Shown: positions 8,703-18,850, numbered from the stretch's first letter. The stretch is 64,000 bases of DNA from Pseudomonadota bacterium (GCA_021790335.1 JAJYEE010000002.1:68164-132163); one strand, 5' to 3'. Numbers and translations: made by a program. Notes: generated by a model from the sequence alone, not told the origin.

Positions 8703-11700
8703 GTGACTACGGAAAAAACAATGCCAGCGGAGTTTTCCGGACTTTCTGACGCGGATGTCCGGGCGCGTGTCGAGCGCGGCGATATCAACCGCATCAAGGC
8801 GCCGGCGAGCCGGACGACTCTTGAAATCGTACGCACCAATGTTTTTACCCGGTTCAATGCGCTTCTGGGGACGCTATCCGTCGTGATTCTGATGACCGGC
8901 CCCTGGCAGGATTCTCTGTTCGGCGGGATTGTCATCGTCAACGCCCTGATCGGAATCGTCCAGGAGCTGCGTGCAAAATGGACGCTCGATCGCCTCTCCG
9001 TGGTGAGCCAGCCCAAAGCCCGTGCGGTACGTGCCGGGAGCAGCATCGACATCCCGACGGAAGAGATCGTCCTGGACGATCTTCTGGAACTCGCAGCTGG
9101 CGATCAAGTGGTCGTCGACGGACTGCTGCTCTCGGCTGCGGGACTCGAGATCGATGAATCCCTGCTCACCGGGGAATCCGAAGCAGTTTCCAAAAAGGCC
9201 GGCGAGGAAGTACTGTCGGGAAGCTTCGTGGTCGCTGGCTCGGGCCGTTGCCGCGCAATCCGCGTCGGAGCCTCGTCCTACGGGCAGCGTCTCGCCGGTG
9301 AGGCCAGGAGCTTCAGCTTGGCGCATTCCGAGTTGCGGGCGGGGATCGACCGGATTCTGCGGTACATTACCTGGGCCATCGTGCCGACCGCCGCTCTCCT
9401 TTTTACCAGTCAATTCGTGATACAGGGGGCGGTCGCCGGTGCGTTGCTGTTTTCTGCCGCCGGCGTCGTAGCGATGGTGCCGGAGGGCCTGGTGCTGTTG
9501 ACCAGCCTTGCGCTGGCGGTCGGAGCCATGAGGCTCGCCGGCCAGCGCACCCTGGTTCAAGATCTCGCCGCAATCGAAACTCTCGCCAGAGTCGACGTCG
9601 TCTGCCTCGACAAGACCGGAACGCTGACGGAACGCGATCCGCGCGTAGAGCGCATCGAGATGCTGTTCGGCGAGCATCCCGATGCCACGCACGCACTTGC
9701 CGCCCTAGCCGTGGCTGAGCCGACGCCGAACCCCACTCTACTGGCAATCGGACGCGCTTATCCGGAGGAACAGCCGCGTGCCGTCAGCGATTTCGTGCCG
9801 TTCTCATCGTCCCGTAAATGGAGCGGCGCAAGCATCGACCGGCTCGGCACCTGGGTACTCGGTGCCCCCGAAGCGCTGCTCGCCGGAGTCCCCGGAAGCG
9901 GGGCGCTGCGCCAGCGTGCCGAGGAGCACGCGCACTTCGGGTACCGCGTGCTGCTTCTTGCCAGATCCGACCGCAGCCTTGCGTCCGAGCAGTTGTTGAG
10001 CGGTCTCGCTCCGGCAGCCTTCGTCCTGCTGACCGAACAGATTCGCGTGGATGCGGCCGACACCCTGCGCTACTTCGAAGCGCAGGGTGTCGCGATCAAA
10101 GTGATTTCCGGAGACCATCCGGTCACGGTGAGCCACATCGCAACCCAGCTCGGAATCGCACACGGCAACGATCCCGTCGACGCGCGAACGCTGCCGCAGG
10201 GCGCGGACGCATTTTCCGGATTGGCGGAAACACGCTCGGTCTTCGGACGGCTGTCACCTGAGCAGAAACGATCGCTCATTGCATCGCTGCAGGAGAACGG
10301 CCACATGGTCGCAATGGTGGGTGACGGGGTAAACGATGTCCTCGCGCTAAAGCGCGCCGACGTCGGGGTTGCCATGGGCGCCGGGGCCCGGGCGGCCAGT
10401 GCCGTGTCGCACGTTGTGCTGCTCGACAATCGCTTCGCCAGCCTTCCGGCATCCATCGCTGAGGGGCGCAGGGTGGTCGGCAATGTCGAGCGGCTCGCGG
10501 CGCTGTTCCTGACCAAAACTGTCTATGCAATGATCCTGGCGCTGGTGGTCGGCGTCGCCGATGTGACATTCCCCTTTCTGCCCCGGCACCTGACCCTGGT
10601 CGGTGCGCTGACGATCGGAATCCCCGCCTTCTTCCTGTCACTCGAACAGAACACTCAGCGGGCGCGCCCCGGATTCGTCGAGCGCGTTCTGCGCTTTGCC
10701 GTACTCAGCGGCCTGTTCGTGGCCGGCGCGACGTTTGCGGTCTATGTGCTGTTGCACGCCGGCCTGGGGGCAGACCGGACCGCAGCGACAGTTGTTCTGT
10801 TCGCGGTCGCCACCTGGGTGCTTGTAAGCGTGGCTCGGCCGCTCAATTCGGCTCGCATGCTCGTGGTCGCAGGTACCGTGGCAGCATTCGTGACCGTGCT
10901 CAGTGTGCCGGTGCTGCGAGCGTTCTTCGCGCTGGATCTCCTGTCGCCCGCAGCGTGGCTGGTTGTGAGCGCGGTTACGATCGTGGCTATCGGCGCGCTG
11001 CACTGGAGTTCGGCATTTTCCGCCCGTCCTCTTTCGCAGGCGAGGAAAAGCCGGCCGTTGCGGATCAGGGAAATGGTGGGGTGGCTGCTCGGCGCGGAGA
11101 GTCCCAAATGGCCGCTGGCGCTTGCCGCCGTACTCATCATCGGCGGCACGTGGCTGTTTTTCGGAGTGCTGGAGGATGTCATCAGTCACGACCGGCTGGT
11201 CGATGCGGATGTCTTTATCTATCATCTGGTGCAATCCCTTCGCATTCCGGCAATCGACCGCGTGATGATTGCAGCCACCGAACTGGGCGATGCGCAGGTC
11301 CTGATCCCTGTGATTCTCGTGACGTTGGCTTGGTTTCTGATCCGCAGGTTGTGGTTGACGGCCGGATATTGGCTGGCCACCATCGGCATCGCCGAAGTGC
11401 TGGCGAACGTGATGAAGCTGGCGTTGCACAGGCCACGTCCCGGGTCATTCTATAACGGGATCGAACAGTTCTCGTTTCCGAGCGGACATACGGCGATGGG
11501 CACGGTCGTGTACGGCTTCCTGGCGTATCTGCTGTGCCGCCAGGCCCGCGCGGGACTACGCAGGCTGGTCATGGTGACCGCTGCCACGCTGATCGGGCTG
11601 ATTGCTGTTTCCCGGATCTACCTCGGTGCGCACTGGCTGACAGACGTGCTGGGCGGTTTGAGCTTCGGCGTAGTCTGGGTCGCCGCGTTCGCCGTTGCCT

Positions 11701-12053
11701 ATGAATACCAGTCCCCTGAGCGACTCAGGCCGGAACGGTTGGCAGCGGTCGTGCTGGTGACCCTGGTCATCGCTGGCGGCACGCATGTCGCAGCAAGCTA
11801 CCATGCCGATCGACTGCGCTATGCGCCGCGGACCGAGTCGGTGTCGATTCACCGCTGGCAATCCGACCCGGGTAGCCGACAACACCCGTACATGCATACA
11901 GCATGCGGTTGCCCTCGTGGCTGGCCGGGCCGGCATACCTTGCCCGCGGGCTGGATCAATCGCCGGCTTTCGGTTCCGAATGTGTCGATTCCGAGGCGGT
12001 CTGGGGTTCAGCCTGGACCGCATTGGCGCCCGGCGCCGGCATCACCGGTGTGA
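8703..12053 (+). CDS. Fusion protein: CtpE-like P-type cation ATPase plus C-terminal PAP2 phosphatase
   Basis: 1116 aa, GTG start 8703. Residues ~1-770 form a P-type ATPase: actuator TGES (~155), PEGL in the membrane segment, phosphorylation site LDKTGTLT (~303) and hinge GDGVND (~540), with CtpE-like features. After a linker near 780, a PAP2 membrane phosphatase follows: KLALHRPRP (~909), PSGHTAMG (~926) and [12 protein letters not shown] (~976), i.e. all three catalytic motifs. The segment after it ([12 protein letters not shown]) resembles the lead-in to LssY-type tails of DedA-PAP2 proteins. The last ~65 residues look like read-through, overlapping the 3' end of rne by 98 bp. The fusion is in one uninterrupted frame. 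Confidence 0.85.
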   Translation: MTTEKTMPAEFSGLSDADVRARVERGDINRIKAPASRTTLEIVRTNVFTRFNALLGTLSVVILMTGPWQDSLFGGIVIVNALIGIVQELRAKWTLDRLSVVSQPKARAVRAGSSIDIPTEEIVLDDLLELAAGDQVVVDGLLLSAAGLEIDESLLTGESEAVSKKAGEEVLSGSFVVAGSGRCRAIRVGASSYGQRLAGEARSFSLAHSELRAGIDRILRYITWAIVPTAALLFTSQFVIQGAVAGALLFSAAGVVAMVPEGLVLLTSLALAVGAMRLAGQRTLVQDLAAIETLARVDVVCLDKTGTLTERDPRVERIEMLFGEHPDATHALAALAVAEPTPNPTLLAIGRAYPEEQPRAVSDFVPFSSSRKWSGASIDRLGTWVLGAPEALLAGVPGSGALRQRAEEHAHFGYRVLLLARSDRSLASEQLLSGLAPAAFVLLTEQIRVDAADTLRYFEAQGVAIKVISGDHPVTVSHIATQLGIAHGNDPVDARTLPQGADAFSGLAETRSVFGRLSPEQKRSLIASLQENGHMVAMVGDGVNDVLALKRADVGVAMGAGARAASAVSHVVLLDNRFASLPASIAEGRRVVGNVERLAALFLTKTVYAMILALVVGVADVTFPFLPRHLTLVGALTIGIPAFFLSLEQNTQRARPGFVERVLRFAVLSGLFVAGATFAVYVLLHAGLGADRTAATVVLFAVATWVLVSVARPLNSARMLVVAGTVAAFVTVLSVPVLRAFFALDLLSPAAWLVVSAVTIVAIGALHWSSAFSARPLSQARKSRPLRIREMVGWLLGAESPKWPLALAAVLIIGGTWLFFGVLEDVISHDRLVDADVFIYHLVQSLRIPAIDRVMIAATELGDAQVLIPVILVTLAWFLIRRLWLTAGYWLATIGIAEVLANVMKLALHRPRPGSFYNGIEQFSFPSGHTAMGTVVYGFLAYLLCRQARAGLRRLVMVTAATLIGLIAVSRIYLGAHWLTDVLGGLSFGVVWVAAFAVAYEYQSPERLRPERLAAVVLVTLVIAGGTHVAASYHADRLRYAPRTESVSIHRWQSDPGSRQHPYMHTACGCPRGWPGRHTLPAGWINRRLSVPNVSIPRRSGVQPGPHWRPAPASPV

Positions 12054-14268
12054 CCACAGGCGGCAAGCCCCGATCCTCGCTTGCCGGTGCTGCTGCCGGC
12101 GGGGTGCTGGTGCCCTCCACCTTGGGGTGGACATAGGACTGTCCGGCGCCCGAGCCGGCTTCGCTGTCCGCGGGGACCAGCGTGTGTGTGCGTTCAGCCG
12201 CCGCCGGCGTATGCTCCGAAGTCGGAAATTCCGCAGGTGCCGCTTGATTCTCGGCCTCGCCGTGACGCGATGGGGATCTGCGCCGTCCGCGCCGTCCGCG
12301 CCGTCCGCGACTGCCTTCGGGCCGCTCTTTCTGTGCGGCACCGGCGCGAGACGGCTCACGACCCGGTGCTGGTGCCGGGACTGGCCGGCTTTCCGCAGTC
12401 CGGGACTCGGTCGGGCGCTGCTGGCCGGGATGGGCCGGACGGGGAGGGCGCTTCTCGCGGTGTTCGGGGCGTCGCCCCTGTGCCGGGCGTGCGGTCGAAC
12501 GCGGCGTCGTTGCCTCGCGTGTGCGCTCCGGAGCTTTGGAAGCCTGGGCCGGTACCGTCGGCTCGGTGGTTCCGAACAACCGGCGAGCGATCCGCTTCAA
12601 CATCCCTTCCCTAGGTACTGGGGTTGCAACGGGAACCTGAGCCGGGGTCGGCGCGGCCGCGTGTGTGATCTGGCCGACGGCAGGCTTCTCAGCCACCGGG
12701 CTGGGGACGGGGCGGGCATGACGCGGTTCCTCTTCCTCGTCCTCCTTGAGTTCGACTTCGTAGCTGGGCGTATCGCTTTCGGCCTCGTACTCCTCGCCGC
12801 GCAGCCTGCGCACATGGTAGTGCGGGGTCTCGATCTCCGGGTCCGGAATGATCACCACGGGGGTCCCGAGACGGGTTTCTATGGTGTTGATCTCGTGGCG
12901 CTTCTCATTAAGCAGGTAGGTTGCGGTTTCAACCGGAAGGTGGACATGCAGCGCCGCAGTGTTCTCCTTCATCGCCTCTTCCTGGATGTAGCGCAGCACG
13001 TGCAACGCCGAGGACTGGACACCGCGCACATGTCCGGTACCGTCGCAGCGCGGGCAGATCAGCGAGCTTGATTCTCCCAGCGAAGGGCGCAGCCGCTGGC
13101 GCGACATCTCGAGCAGCCCGAAACGCGAAATGCGGCCAACCTGCACTCGCGCCCGATCGGCTTTCAGGGCCTCGATCAGCTGGTTCTCCACGGCGCGCTG
13201 GTTGCGTGCCGGAGTCATGTCGATAAAGTCGATCACGATCAGGCCGCCCAGATCGCGCAGCCGTAACTGCCGGGCAATTTCCTCGGCGGCCTCGAGATTC
13301 GTATTGAGTGCGGTCTCCTCAATGTCCGCGCCCTTCGTGGCGCGCGCCGAGTTCACATCGATGGTCACAAGGGCTTCGGTATGATCGAACACGACCGCGC
13401 CGCCGGATTCCAGACGGACTTCACGCGAAAATGCAGACTCGATCTGATGCTCGATCTGGAAGCGAGAAAACAGCGGTGTCTCGTCCTGGTACAGCTTCAG
13501 TCTGCCCAGGTTCTGCGGCATCACCTGCTGCATGAACTTGAGCGCGCGTTCGTGAATCTCGGGATTGTCGATCAGGATCTCGCCGATGTCCTGGCGCAGG
13601 TAATCACGGATCGCGCGGATCACGAGATTGCTTTCCTGATAGATTAGGAACGGAGCGGTACGCTCCTCGGCCGCAGCGCTGATCGCATCCCAGAGATGAA
13701 TCAGGTAATCGAGGTCCCACTGGAGCTCTTCGGCGCTCTTTCCGATGCCCGCAGTCCTGATGATGACGGCGTAATCCTCGGGGATCTTAAGCTGCGCCAT
13801 GGCCTCCCGCATCTCGGCGCGCTCCTCCCCCTCGATGCGGCGCGAGATGCCTCCGCCCTTGGGATTGTTCGGCATGAGGACCAGATAGCGTCCGGCCAGA
13901 CTGATGAACGTGGTGAGGGCCGCACCCTTGCTGCCGCGTTCCTCTTTTTCCACCTGGACGACCAGTTCCTGGCCTTCCTTGATCACATCCTTGATGCGCA
14001 CCTGCGCCATCGGGGTCTTGTTGTCGTAATCCCGGAAATATATGCGGGATATTTCCTTGAGTGGCAGGAACCCCTGACGTTCGGATCCATAATCCACAAA
14101 GGCAGCCTCGAGGCTGGGCTCGACGCGCGTCACCTTCCCTTTGTAGATATTGCCCTTCTTCTGCTGATAGGTGGAGGATTCGATATCGAGGTCGAGGAGT
14201 TTCTGGCCGTCGACGATGGCTACGCGCAACTCTTCAGGGTGAGTTGCGTTAAACAGCATTCTTTTCAT
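11956..14268 (-). CDS. rne: Ribonuclease E
   Basis: 770 aa. It starts [21 protein letters not shown], the standard RNase E/G N-terminus. The S1 domain ([23 protein letters not shown]) follows, then the 5' sensor and RNase H-like region. DNase I-like catalytic residues lie in [42 protein letters not shown] and IDFIDM. The zinc link is CPRCDGTG. The C-terminal ~250 residues are low-complexity, Arg/Pro/Ala/Glu-rich, with a [10 protein letters not shown] cluster, serving as RNA-binding and degradosome scaffold. It performs mRNA decay and rRNA/tRNA processing at the inner membrane. It is divergent from rluC, a conserved gammaproteobacterial arrangement. Confidence 0.97.
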   Translation of the reverse strand: MKRMLFNATHPEELRVAIVDGQKLLDLDIESSTYQQKKGNIYKGKVTRVEPSLEAAFVDYGSERQGFLPLKEISRIYFRDYDNKTPMAQVRIKDVIKEGQELVVQVEKEERGSKGAALTTFISLAGRYLVLMPNNPKGGGISRRIEGEERAEMREAMAQLKIPEDYAVIIRTAGIGKSAEELQWDLDYLIHLWDAISAAAEERTAPFLIYQESNLVIRAIRDYLRQDIGEILIDNPEIHERALKFMQQVMPQNLGRLKLYQDETPLFSRFQIEHQIESAFSREVRLESGGAVVFDHTEALVTIDVNSARATKGADIEETALNTNLEAAEEIARQLRLRDLGGLIVIDFIDMTPARNQRAVENQLIEALKADRARVQVGRISRFGLLEMSRQRLRPSLGESSSLICPRCDGTGHVRGVQSSALHVLRYIQEEAMKENTAALHVHLPVETATYLLNEKRHEINTIETRLGTPVVIIPDPEIETPHYHVRRLRGEEYEAESDTPSYEVELKEDEEEEPRHARPVPSPVAEKPAVGQITHAAAPTPAQVPVATPVPREGMLKRIARRLFGTTEPTVPAQASKAPERTREATTPRSTARPAQGRRPEHREKRPPRPAHPGQQRPTESRTAESRPVPAPAPGREPSRAGAAQKERPEGSRGRRGRRGRRRSPSRHGEAENQAAPAEFPTSEHTPAAAERTHTLVPADSEAGSGAGQSYVHPKVEGTSTPPAAAPASEDRGLPPVVTPVMPAPGANAVQAEPQTASESTHSEPKAGD
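12281..12307. repeat. Three tandem copies of a 9-bp unit inside rne
   Basis: CGCCGTCCG is repeated three times without gaps. On the coding strand this gives the arginine-rich Gly-Arg-Arg repeats of the RNase E tail. Copy number could change without a frameshift. Confidence 0.85.
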
Positions 14269-14684
14269 TTATCCAAAATTTCCCGACGCCCGGTCCAATG
14301 TACCGCACGCGCGGACGGCCACCTGGAGCCTCATGAAATAAACTCAAAGGCACACACCCCGCCGGCGATGAATATCATCCACCCGGCGTGGGCACGGTGG
14401 TTACCGCCCGGGCTGCTACGTCCCGTGGCGTCTTATTCGTTGCACCACTTCGGTCGGGTGAGCGGTGCGGAACCCATAGACGGCCCCACGGGCTACAAGC
14501 CTGCCGAATGCGTTTTCGGCGAGACGAGACCCCGGTTGTGGCCGATACCAGGCTTGCGCCCGGTACAAAAACCGGCAAAAAAGAAAACACCGCACCTACT
14601 GTTCGTCCCGGACGAACGGGTGGCGCGGGTGCCTCAATATAACAGCGCATCGCTATCCCTGCAAATCTGTTATCATTTTTGTCT
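14269..14684. other. Divergent rne/rluC intergenic region
   Basis: 416 bases without a convincing gene. By analogy with E. coli, where a long 5' leader of rne mediates autoregulated cleavage, the rne-proximal part may be a structured leader; this is inference. The rluC side carries an extended -10 element close to the start codon. Confidence 0.5.
14668..14676 (+). promoter_or_regulatory. Candidate extended -10 promoter for rluC
   Basis: TG-T-TATCAT is an extended -10 match ending 8 bases before the rluC ATG. No good -35 hexamer and no Shine-Dalgarno sequence are seen, so transcripts from here would be essentially leaderless. Confidence 0.4.
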
Positions 14685-15686
14685 ATGTCAGCAGCCAAGA
14701 AGGCAACGCGGTCGAATCCCGCCTCGCGCGTCAGACAAGTGCAGGTGGACGAAGAGCACACCGGACAGCGTCTGGATAACTTCCTGATTTCCCAGCTGAA
14801 AGGGGTTCCGAGAACCCATATCTATCGGCTGCTCAGACGCGGGGAGGTGCGCATCAATAAAGGGCGCAGCCGCGCCGATTACCGTATTCGCTCCGGTGAC
14901 ATCGTGCGTATTCCGCCCGTGCGAACCGCCCAAGGCCAAGCGCAGTTGCAGGCGTCGACCCAGGACGGTGTCCAGTATGCTTGGCTCGAGCAGCGAATCC
15001 TGTACGAGGACGAGGCGCTTTTGGCTGTGGATAAGCCGTCCGGTCTGGCGGTGCATGGTGGAAGCGGAGTGAGCCTCGGTCTGATCGAGATGCTGCGCCG
15101 GCTGCGTCCGCAGGCACGCTCGCTGGAACTGGCGCACCGGCTCGACCGTGACACCTCCGGCTGCCTTCTGATCGCCAAGAAGCGGAGCGTGCTGCTGCGG
15201 CTGCATGCGATGTTGCGCGAAGGGAAGGTCGACAAGCGCTATCAGGCCTTGTTGGCCGGAACATGGAGCGGTGGAACACGCACAGTTACCGCGCCATTGC
15301 GCAAACATGAGCTTAGTTCCGGGGAAAGGCGGGTCAACGTCGATGAAAGCGGCAAGGAGTCGGCGAGCCGTTTCCGAGTGCTGCGGCGTTATGCCGGCGG
15401 GGAACAGGGCGATTTTACCGCCACGCTGGTGGAGATCGAACTGCTTACCGGGCGAACCCATCAGGCGCGGGTGCATGCGGCCCACACCGGGCATCCGATC
15501 GCCGGCGACGAAAAGTACGGGGACAAGGTTTTCAATGCAAAGGCGCGCGCCCTCGGTCTGCGGCGTCTGTTTCTGCATGCCGCCCGCCTGCGATTCGACC
15601 ACCCTGCACAGGAACGCACGCTGGAACTCGAGGCGCCTCTGCCCGAGGAGCTGGCCGACCTGCTGCGGCGGCTGGATCGGCGATAG
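14685..15686 (+). CDS. rluC: 23S rRNA pseudouridine synthase (RluC-type, positions 955/2504/2580)
   Basis: 333 aa. ATG 14685 replaces the TTG two codons upstream in the track. An N-terminal S4 RNA-binding domain (GQRLDNFLISQLKGVPRTHIYRLLRRGEVRIN) is followed by the RluA-family catalytic domain with HRLDRDTSGCLLIAK, where the aspartate is the nucleophile. LLTGRTHQARVHAAHTGHPIAGDEKYG completes the fold. It isomerises uridines in the large-subunit rRNA. It heads a plus-strand group with the HAD phosphatase, Rieske-like and sppA-like genes, all closely packed. Confidence 0.95.
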   Translation: MSAAKKATRSNPASRVRQVQVDEEHTGQRLDNFLISQLKGVPRTHIYRLLRRGEVRINKGRSRADYRIRSGDIVRIPPVRTAQGQAQLQASTQDGVQYAWLEQRILYEDEALLAVDKPSGLAVHGGSGVSLGLIEMLRRLRPQARSLELAHRLDRDTSGCLLIAKKRSVLLRLHAMLREGKVDKRYQALLAGTWSGGTRTVTAPLRKHELSSGERRVNVDESGKESASRFRVLRRYAGGEQGDFTATLVEIELLTGRTHQARVHAAHTGHPIAGDEKYGDKVFNAKARALGLRRLFLHAARLRFDHPAQERTLELEAPLPEELADLLRRLDRR

Positions 15687-15696
15687 GCGCGAACCC

Positions 15697-16347
15697 ATGA
15701 ACGCGCGTTATGACCTGATCGTATTCGACTGGGACGGTACGCTGATGGATTCCGAGCGCAAGATCGTGCGCTGCATGTCGGCTGCCGCCGCCGATCTGGG
15801 CCTTGCCGATCCCGGTGCCGATGCGATCCGCCAGATCATAGGTCTGGGCCTCGACGAGGCCATGGGAGAACTTTTCCCGCAGGCGCCGGCCGCGCTGCGG
15901 CAGCGTCTTACGCTGCGTTACCGTGAGCACTTCCTCAGTCTTGACCAGACGGACATGCCGCTGTTCCCGGGCGTGCAGGAGGGGCTGCCGCGCCTGGCGC
16001 AAGAGGGTTTCCTGCTGGCGGTGGCGACCGGCAAGGCGCGGCGGGGGCTTGACCGGGTCCTGGACGAAACCGGTACCCGCCGCTATTTTTCCGCCACCCG
16101 CTGTGCCGACGAGTCATTCTCCAAGCCTCATCCGGGAATGCTCGAAGACATCCTCGGACAGACCGGAGTCCCGCGCGACCGTGCACTGATGGTCGGTGAC
16201 ACGACCTACGACATGCTGATGGCGCGCAATGCGGGAATTGCGGCGCTTGCCGTGAGCTACGGTGCGCACGACCGCGCGCAGCTGCTTGAATGCGCGCCGC
16301 TCGGCTGCGTGGATTCGTTCGCCGAAATATGCCGCTGGGTTTCGTGA
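15697..16347 (+). CDS. HAD-superfamily phosphatase (phosphoglycolate phosphatase-like, YqaB/Gph type)
   Basis: 216 aa, ATG 15697, 10 bases after rluC. Motif I FDWDGTLMDSE, motif II threonine in VATGKARRGL, motif III lysine in ESFSKPHPGML and motif IV MVGDTTYDM give a complete HAD subclass IA hydrolase. A helical cap lies between motif I and II. The likely reaction is phosphomonoester hydrolysis of a small metabolite; close relatives beside rluC are annotated as Gph-like but substrates vary. Confidence 0.9.
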   Translation: MNARYDLIVFDWDGTLMDSERKIVRCMSAAAADLGLADPGADAIRQIIGLGLDEAMGELFPQAPAALRQRLTLRYREHFLSLDQTDMPLFPGVQEGLPRLAQEGFLLAVATGKARRGLDRVLDETGTRRYFSATRCADESFSKPHPGMLEDILGQTGVPRDRALMVGDTTYDMLMARNAGIAALAVSYGAHDRAQLLECAPLGCVDSFAEICRWVS

Positions 16348-16799
16348 AGCCGGAGCGCACCCCCGCAGGTGCATCGGCGACGGATGGCGCGCGCTGTGTG
16401 CGTCCCGGGGATCATATATGCGATATGCACGAGCTGGAGGACGGCGGCCGCGGTGTCCGCTTCATGCTGACCGCAGCCGATGGGCTGCGAACGGCGTTCG
16501 TCGTCCGCCATGCGGGCCAGGTGTATGGCTATCTGAACGAGTGCGCCCAGCGCGCACTCGAGCTCGACTGGGTGGAGGGCGAGTTTTTCGACGCGCATCG
16601 GGAGTTCCTGATTTGCGCCGTCCACGGCGCGCGCTATGATCCGGTGAGTGGGGCCTGCATCGATGGAGCGTGTGCTGGCCGAGGGTTGGCAGGACTGCCT
16701 CTGGAAATCTCCGGCGACGAGGTGCGGCTCGCGCGCGAGCTGTCCGTTCCCTGCCGACCGGCTGACCGAAACCCTGACACAGCGAGTACGCAAGAATGA
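16329..16799 (+). CDS. Rieske-type [2Fe-2S] domain protein with altered first ligand motif
   Basis: 156 aa from ATG 16329, overlapping the HAD gene by 19 bases; a longer start at 16290 is possible. The Rieske second motif is intact (ICAVHGARYDPVSGAC, C-x2-H near residue 96). The first motif reads CAQRALELDW (~67) where C-x-H is expected, so a cluster-ligand histidine is replaced by glutamine. It lies between the HAD and sppA-like genes, a neighbourhood where small ferredoxin-like Rieske proteins are common in gammaproteobacteria. Function in that context is unknown. With three of four ligands, cluster binding is doubtful. Confidence 0.8.
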   Translation: MPLGFVKPERTPAGASATDGARCVRPGDHICDMHELEDGGRGVRFMLTAADGLRTAFVVRHAGQVYGYLNECAQRALELDWVEGEFFDAHREFLICAVHGARYDPVSGACIDGACAGRGLAGLPLEISGDEVRLARELSVPCRPADRNPDTASTQE

Positions 16800-17773
16800 C
16801 GGAAAACAGCACGGAACCGGGCAGCGACGAAAAGGGCCGCAGCGGGCAGTGGGAGCGCAGCCTCCTGGAACGGCTGGCATTCGCGGCGTTGACCGAACAG
16901 CGCAGAGCGCGCCGCTGGGGAATCTTTTTCAAGCTGCTGCTCGTTGTGATCGTGCTCGGCATCATTATCCTGTCCGAGACGGGCAACTGGGGAAAGTCCG
17001 CGCTGGTCGGCAGGTACACCGCGCTGGTCCATCTTGATGGCGTGATTTCGGCCGACAGCCAGGCCAGCGCCGACAACGTCATCTCCGGCCTGCGCGCGGC
17101 GTTCGCCAGCAAGCAGACCGCGGGAGTCATCGTGAGCGCGGACAGTCCGGGCGGCAGCCCGGTACAGTCTGCCGAGATCTACAATGCGATAAGGCGGCTG
17201 CGCCGCAAATACCCGAAGATACCGCTGTACGCAGTGATCGGCGACGAGTGTGCGTCGGGCTGTTACTACGCGGTTGCCGACGCCAAGAAGATCTATGCGA
17301 ATCAGGCCAGCATTGTCGGGTCGATCGGCGTGCTGATAGACGGGTTCGGATTCGTCGATGCAATGCACAAGCTGGGAATCAAGCGGCGACTGCTTACCGC
17401 TGGCCGCTACAAGGGCATACTGGACCCGTTTTCGCCGCTTGCACCGAAGGAACGGAGCTATGCGCTGGGCATGCTGAGCGAGATCCACCGCCAGTTCATC
17501 GACGCCGTGAAGCGCGGACGCGGCAGCGCTCTCAAGAAAAACAAGAACCTGTTCAGCGGATTGTTCTGGACCGGCGAAGACGCCCGCAAGCTCGGCCTGG
17601 TCGATGGTTTCGGCAGCACTCGCTACGTGGCGCGCAAGATCATCGGCGCCCGGCACATCGTCGATTTCACGGTGCAGCAGAACTTCTTCGATCGCGTGGC
17701 CGGTCGCATCGGCACAAGCATCGCACAGCGCTTCGAAGCCGACCTGTTCCAGCCGGTGCCGCGACTGCGCTGA
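16796..17773 (+). CDS. sppA: Signal peptide peptidase SppA-like S49 serine protease
   Basis: 325 aa, with ATGA overlap to the Rieske-like gene. One transmembrane helix near residues 43-62 (IFFKLLLVVIVLGIIIL) anchors a periplasmic S49 protease domain. The serine is in CASGCYYAVAD and the general-base lysine in LTAGRYKGILDPFSP. SPGGSPVQSAEIYNAI and IVGSIGVLIDGFGF are typical. It is the short (single-domain) SppA form, degrading cleaved signal peptides or membrane proteins. SGC replaces the more usual SGG after the serine. The gene ends 20 bases from the convergent pentapeptide-repeat gene. Confidence 0.9.
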   Translation: MTENSTEPGSDEKGRSGQWERSLLERLAFAALTEQRRARRWGIFFKLLLVVIVLGIIILSETGNWGKSALVGRYTALVHLDGVISADSQASADNVISGLRAAFASKQTAGVIVSADSPGGSPVQSAEIYNAIRRLRRKYPKIPLYAVIGDECASGCYYAVADAKKIYANQASIVGSIGVLIDGFGFVDAMHKLGIKRRLLTAGRYKGILDPFSPLAPKERSYALGMLSEIHRQFIDAVKRGRGSALKKNKNLFSGLFWTGEDARKLGLVDGFGSTRYVARKIIGARHIVDFTVQQNFFDRVAGRIGTSIAQRFEADLFQPVPRLR

Positions 17774-17793
17774 GCGCCGGTGCGCGCGGCGCT

Positions 17794-18138
17794 TTACGCG
17801 TAGCGCATGCGCGTTCCGTGCAGCAGGGACAGCGTAATCTCCTCGGCCGAAAGCTCCTGCGGAAAAAGAGTGCCGGAAATCTTGGCGCCATTGATGCTGG
17901 CGCCCTCGAGGCGGGCGCGCGAGAAATCGACGCCGCGCAGATCGGTCTGGCGGAAATAGCAGCCGCTGAAGTCGATTCCCTCGGCGAGGAGTCCGCGCAG
18001 GTCAAGGCCGCGAAAATCGCAATCCGCCAGATCGGGCGTGTCCCCGTGCTGGCGGCGTTCGTTGAAATCCTTGACCCGAGCTTCGCGCAGCAGCCGGTAG
18101 AGAGGGTCCGGGTTGTTGTGTATCGGTTTCAGGGTCAT
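17794..18138 (-). CDS. Small pentapeptide-repeat protein
   Basis: 114 aa. ATG 18138 was chosen over 18162 because GGAGG precedes it at 8 bases. The centre holds about eight pentapeptides of the A(D/N)LxX type (ADCDF RGLDL RGLLA EGIDF SGCYF RQTDL RGVDF SRARL), which fold as a right-handed beta helix. Flanks are short helical segments with no enzyme motif. No signal peptide, so probably cytoplasmic. Its role is unknown; some relatives mimic DNA and bind gyrase, but nothing here shows that. It is the last gene of the pycA-pycB-maf minus-strand group. Confidence 0.85.
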   Translation of the reverse strand: MTLKPIHNNPDPLYRLLREARVKDFNERRQHGDTPDLADCDFRGLDLRGLLAEGIDFSGCYFRQTDLRGVDFSRARLEGASINGAKISGTLFPQELSAEEITLSLLHGTRMRYA

Positions 18139-18228
18139 GGCCGTACCTCCGGGAACGGGCAATCCCCACTGGATCTGCCTTTATCCCAGAATAATTATAG
18201 CGGCCCACCGCGGCTGCGGAAGCCCGCA

Positions 18229-18825
18229 TCAGAGAATGCGGATCGCCTCGTTCTCGAGCATTCTGCGCAGGGCGATGAGCGGCAGGCCGATGAGCGCCGT
18301 AGGATCGTCGCCTTCGAAGCGCTCCAGCAGCGCGATGCCTAGCCCTTCCGATCGCAGGCTGCCGGCGCAGTTGTAGGGTTTGTCCTTGCGCAGGTAGCAT
18401 TCGATGTCCTGGTCGCTCAGGCGCCGGAAAACCGTAGCAAACGGAACGACCTCGCTCTGCGTACGGCCGCTCGCCGCGTCGATCACAGCGAGTCCGGTAT
18501 GGAGCACGACCCGGCGCCCGGATGCCTCGCGCAGTTGCTGGACTGCGGCTTCGTGGTCTGCGGGCTTGCCCACGATGCGCCCGTTCTGGACCGCTACCTG
18601 GTCGGAGCCGATGACCAGTGCCGTCGGATGCAGGCGGGCGATGGCATTCGCCTTGGCGACAGCAAGGCGCTCGACCAGTGCTTGCGGCAACTCGTGTGCG
18701 AGCGGCTGTTCGTCGACTTCCGGGGCGATGGCGCGGAACGGAAGCTGCAGACGCTGCAGCAGCTCGCGCCGGAATACCGAAGAGGAGGCAAGAATCAGTT
18801 CGCGCTGCGGCACGGAAGCGGGCAC
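18229..18825 (-). CDS. yceF: Maf-like nucleotide pyrophosphatase (YceF type)
   Basis: 198 aa. N-terminal LILASSSVFRRELLQRL is the Maf signature. The catalytic acidic residues are in EVDEQ and VIGSDQVA, followed by VGKPADHEAAVQQLREASGR. YceF-type Maf proteins hydrolyse 7-methyl-GTP and related non-canonical nucleotides. In other gammaproteobacteria yceF is normally divergent from yceD-rpmF. Here that neighbourhood is kept, but the two biotin-enzyme genes are inserted between maf and yceD in the maf orientation. It starts 25 bases after pycB. Confidence 0.92.
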   Translation of the reverse strand: MPASVPQRELILASSSVFRRELLQRLQLPFRAIAPEVDEQPLAHELPQALVERLAVAKANAIARLHPTALVIGSDQVAVQNGRIVGKPADHEAAVQQLREASGRRVVLHTGLAVIDAASGRTQSEVVPFATVFRRLSDQDIECYLRKDKPYNCAGSLRSEGLGIALLERFEGDDPTALIGLPLIALRRMLENEAIRIL

Positions 18826-18850
18826 CGGTGGCGCACGGGAAATAGGCGCA

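Noticed and set aside
12281-12307. Tandem 9-bp repeat considered as a CRISPR-like or regulatory repeat
   Set aside because: It has no spacers and is in frame, encoding the Arg-rich RNase E tail.
14705-14722. GTCGAATCCC string resembling a tRNA T-arm
   Set aside because: It lies inside the rluC coding region and no acceptor stem or anticodon arm fits around it.
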